Assembly: GCA_016790815.1 (NCBI GenBank)
Contig: JAEUOG010000012.1
Coordinates: 1 to 64,000, forward strand
Source: Dechloromonas sp.
Lineage (GTDB): Bacteria; Pseudomonadota; Gammaproteobacteria; Burkholderiales; Rhodocyclaceae
Length of the DNA: 64,000 nt
Direction: 5' to 3'
Shown here: one piece after another, positions 63,985-64,000 of the stretch
How positions within the stretch are numbered: position 1 is the stretch's first letter
Layout of the letters: each line of letters starts with the position of its first letter
The notes under the pieces: model-generated
The model's database searches: none
What the model was told of the DNA's origin: nothing
The model's input: only the letters and a program-made list of their open reading frames with translations
Translations under genes and position numbers: made by a program

Positions 63985-64000
63985 GACGGCGACTACTCGT

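Overview
The window looks like chromosomal DNA of a GC-rich betaproteobacterium, probably Rhodocyclales of the Dechloromonas/Azonexus/Accumulibacter kind. This is inferred from the gene mix (polyhydroxybutyrate reductase phaB, cytochrome P460, glpKD, CopK/CzcE metal proteins, cache-type hybrid kinases) and from GC-rich codon use; it was not tested against a database. No rRNA, tRNA, CRISPR array, integrase or transposase was seen.

Layout. 1-29.3 kb is mostly housekeeping and accessory metabolism: an AhpD-like fragment and a cytochrome P460; purL on the minus strand; a TonB-type protein; a hybrid sensor kinase; selO-msrB-arsC; the overlapping glpK-glpD pair; a DUF4202 gene; phaB; a DnaQ/GIY-YIG nuclease; patatin-creA-cupin; a two-gene betaine-lipid operon (btaA-btaB, minus strand); a Do-family HtrA protease; several small secreted or unknown proteins; a SEC-C protein; a radical SAM-thioesterase pair; and yajD-yjbQ.

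29.4-56.4 kb is the main accessory locus. A near-consensus sigma-54 promoter with an upstream 11-bp inverted repeat precedes a small unknown gene. After a 591-bp AT-rich gap comes a collinear plus-strand cluster of 19 genes, most overlapping by 4 nt, that encodes an extracellular contractile injection system (eCIS). It holds sheath, tube, a zinc-ribbon protein, a proline-rich disordered protein, a DUF4255 cap protein, an AAA+ ATPase, a small conserved protein, two DUF4157 proteins, a CIS tube/LysM adaptor, a separate LysM-like protein, hub and spike as separate genes, a PAAR-like tip, gp25, two large baseplate proteins, a gpI-like tail protein and a DUF6519 beta-helix protein. Notable points are a transglutaminase/papain-like C-terminus on the first DUF4157 protein (candidate cargo), a PA14 domain inside the second large baseplate protein, a tandem extra domain in the sheath, and no recognisable tape measure.

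56.5-64 kb holds a tiny His-rich lipoprotein, a second hybrid kinase that has lost its N-terminal membrane segment, a KfrA-like coiled-coil DNA-binding protein with a palindromic operator, a CzcE-like and a CopK-like metal-binding protein, and an overlapping pair encoding a His-rich FlgB-like rod protein and an HD-GYP phosphodiesterase.

Across the whole window a roughly 42-bp dispersed repeat with a near-palindromic core (CGGTCAACCG) recurs at least 11 times. Seven copies are intergenic and four lie in frame inside eCIS genes, where they add short peptides between domains. This repeat family and the eCIS effector/PA14 features are the most unusual things here.
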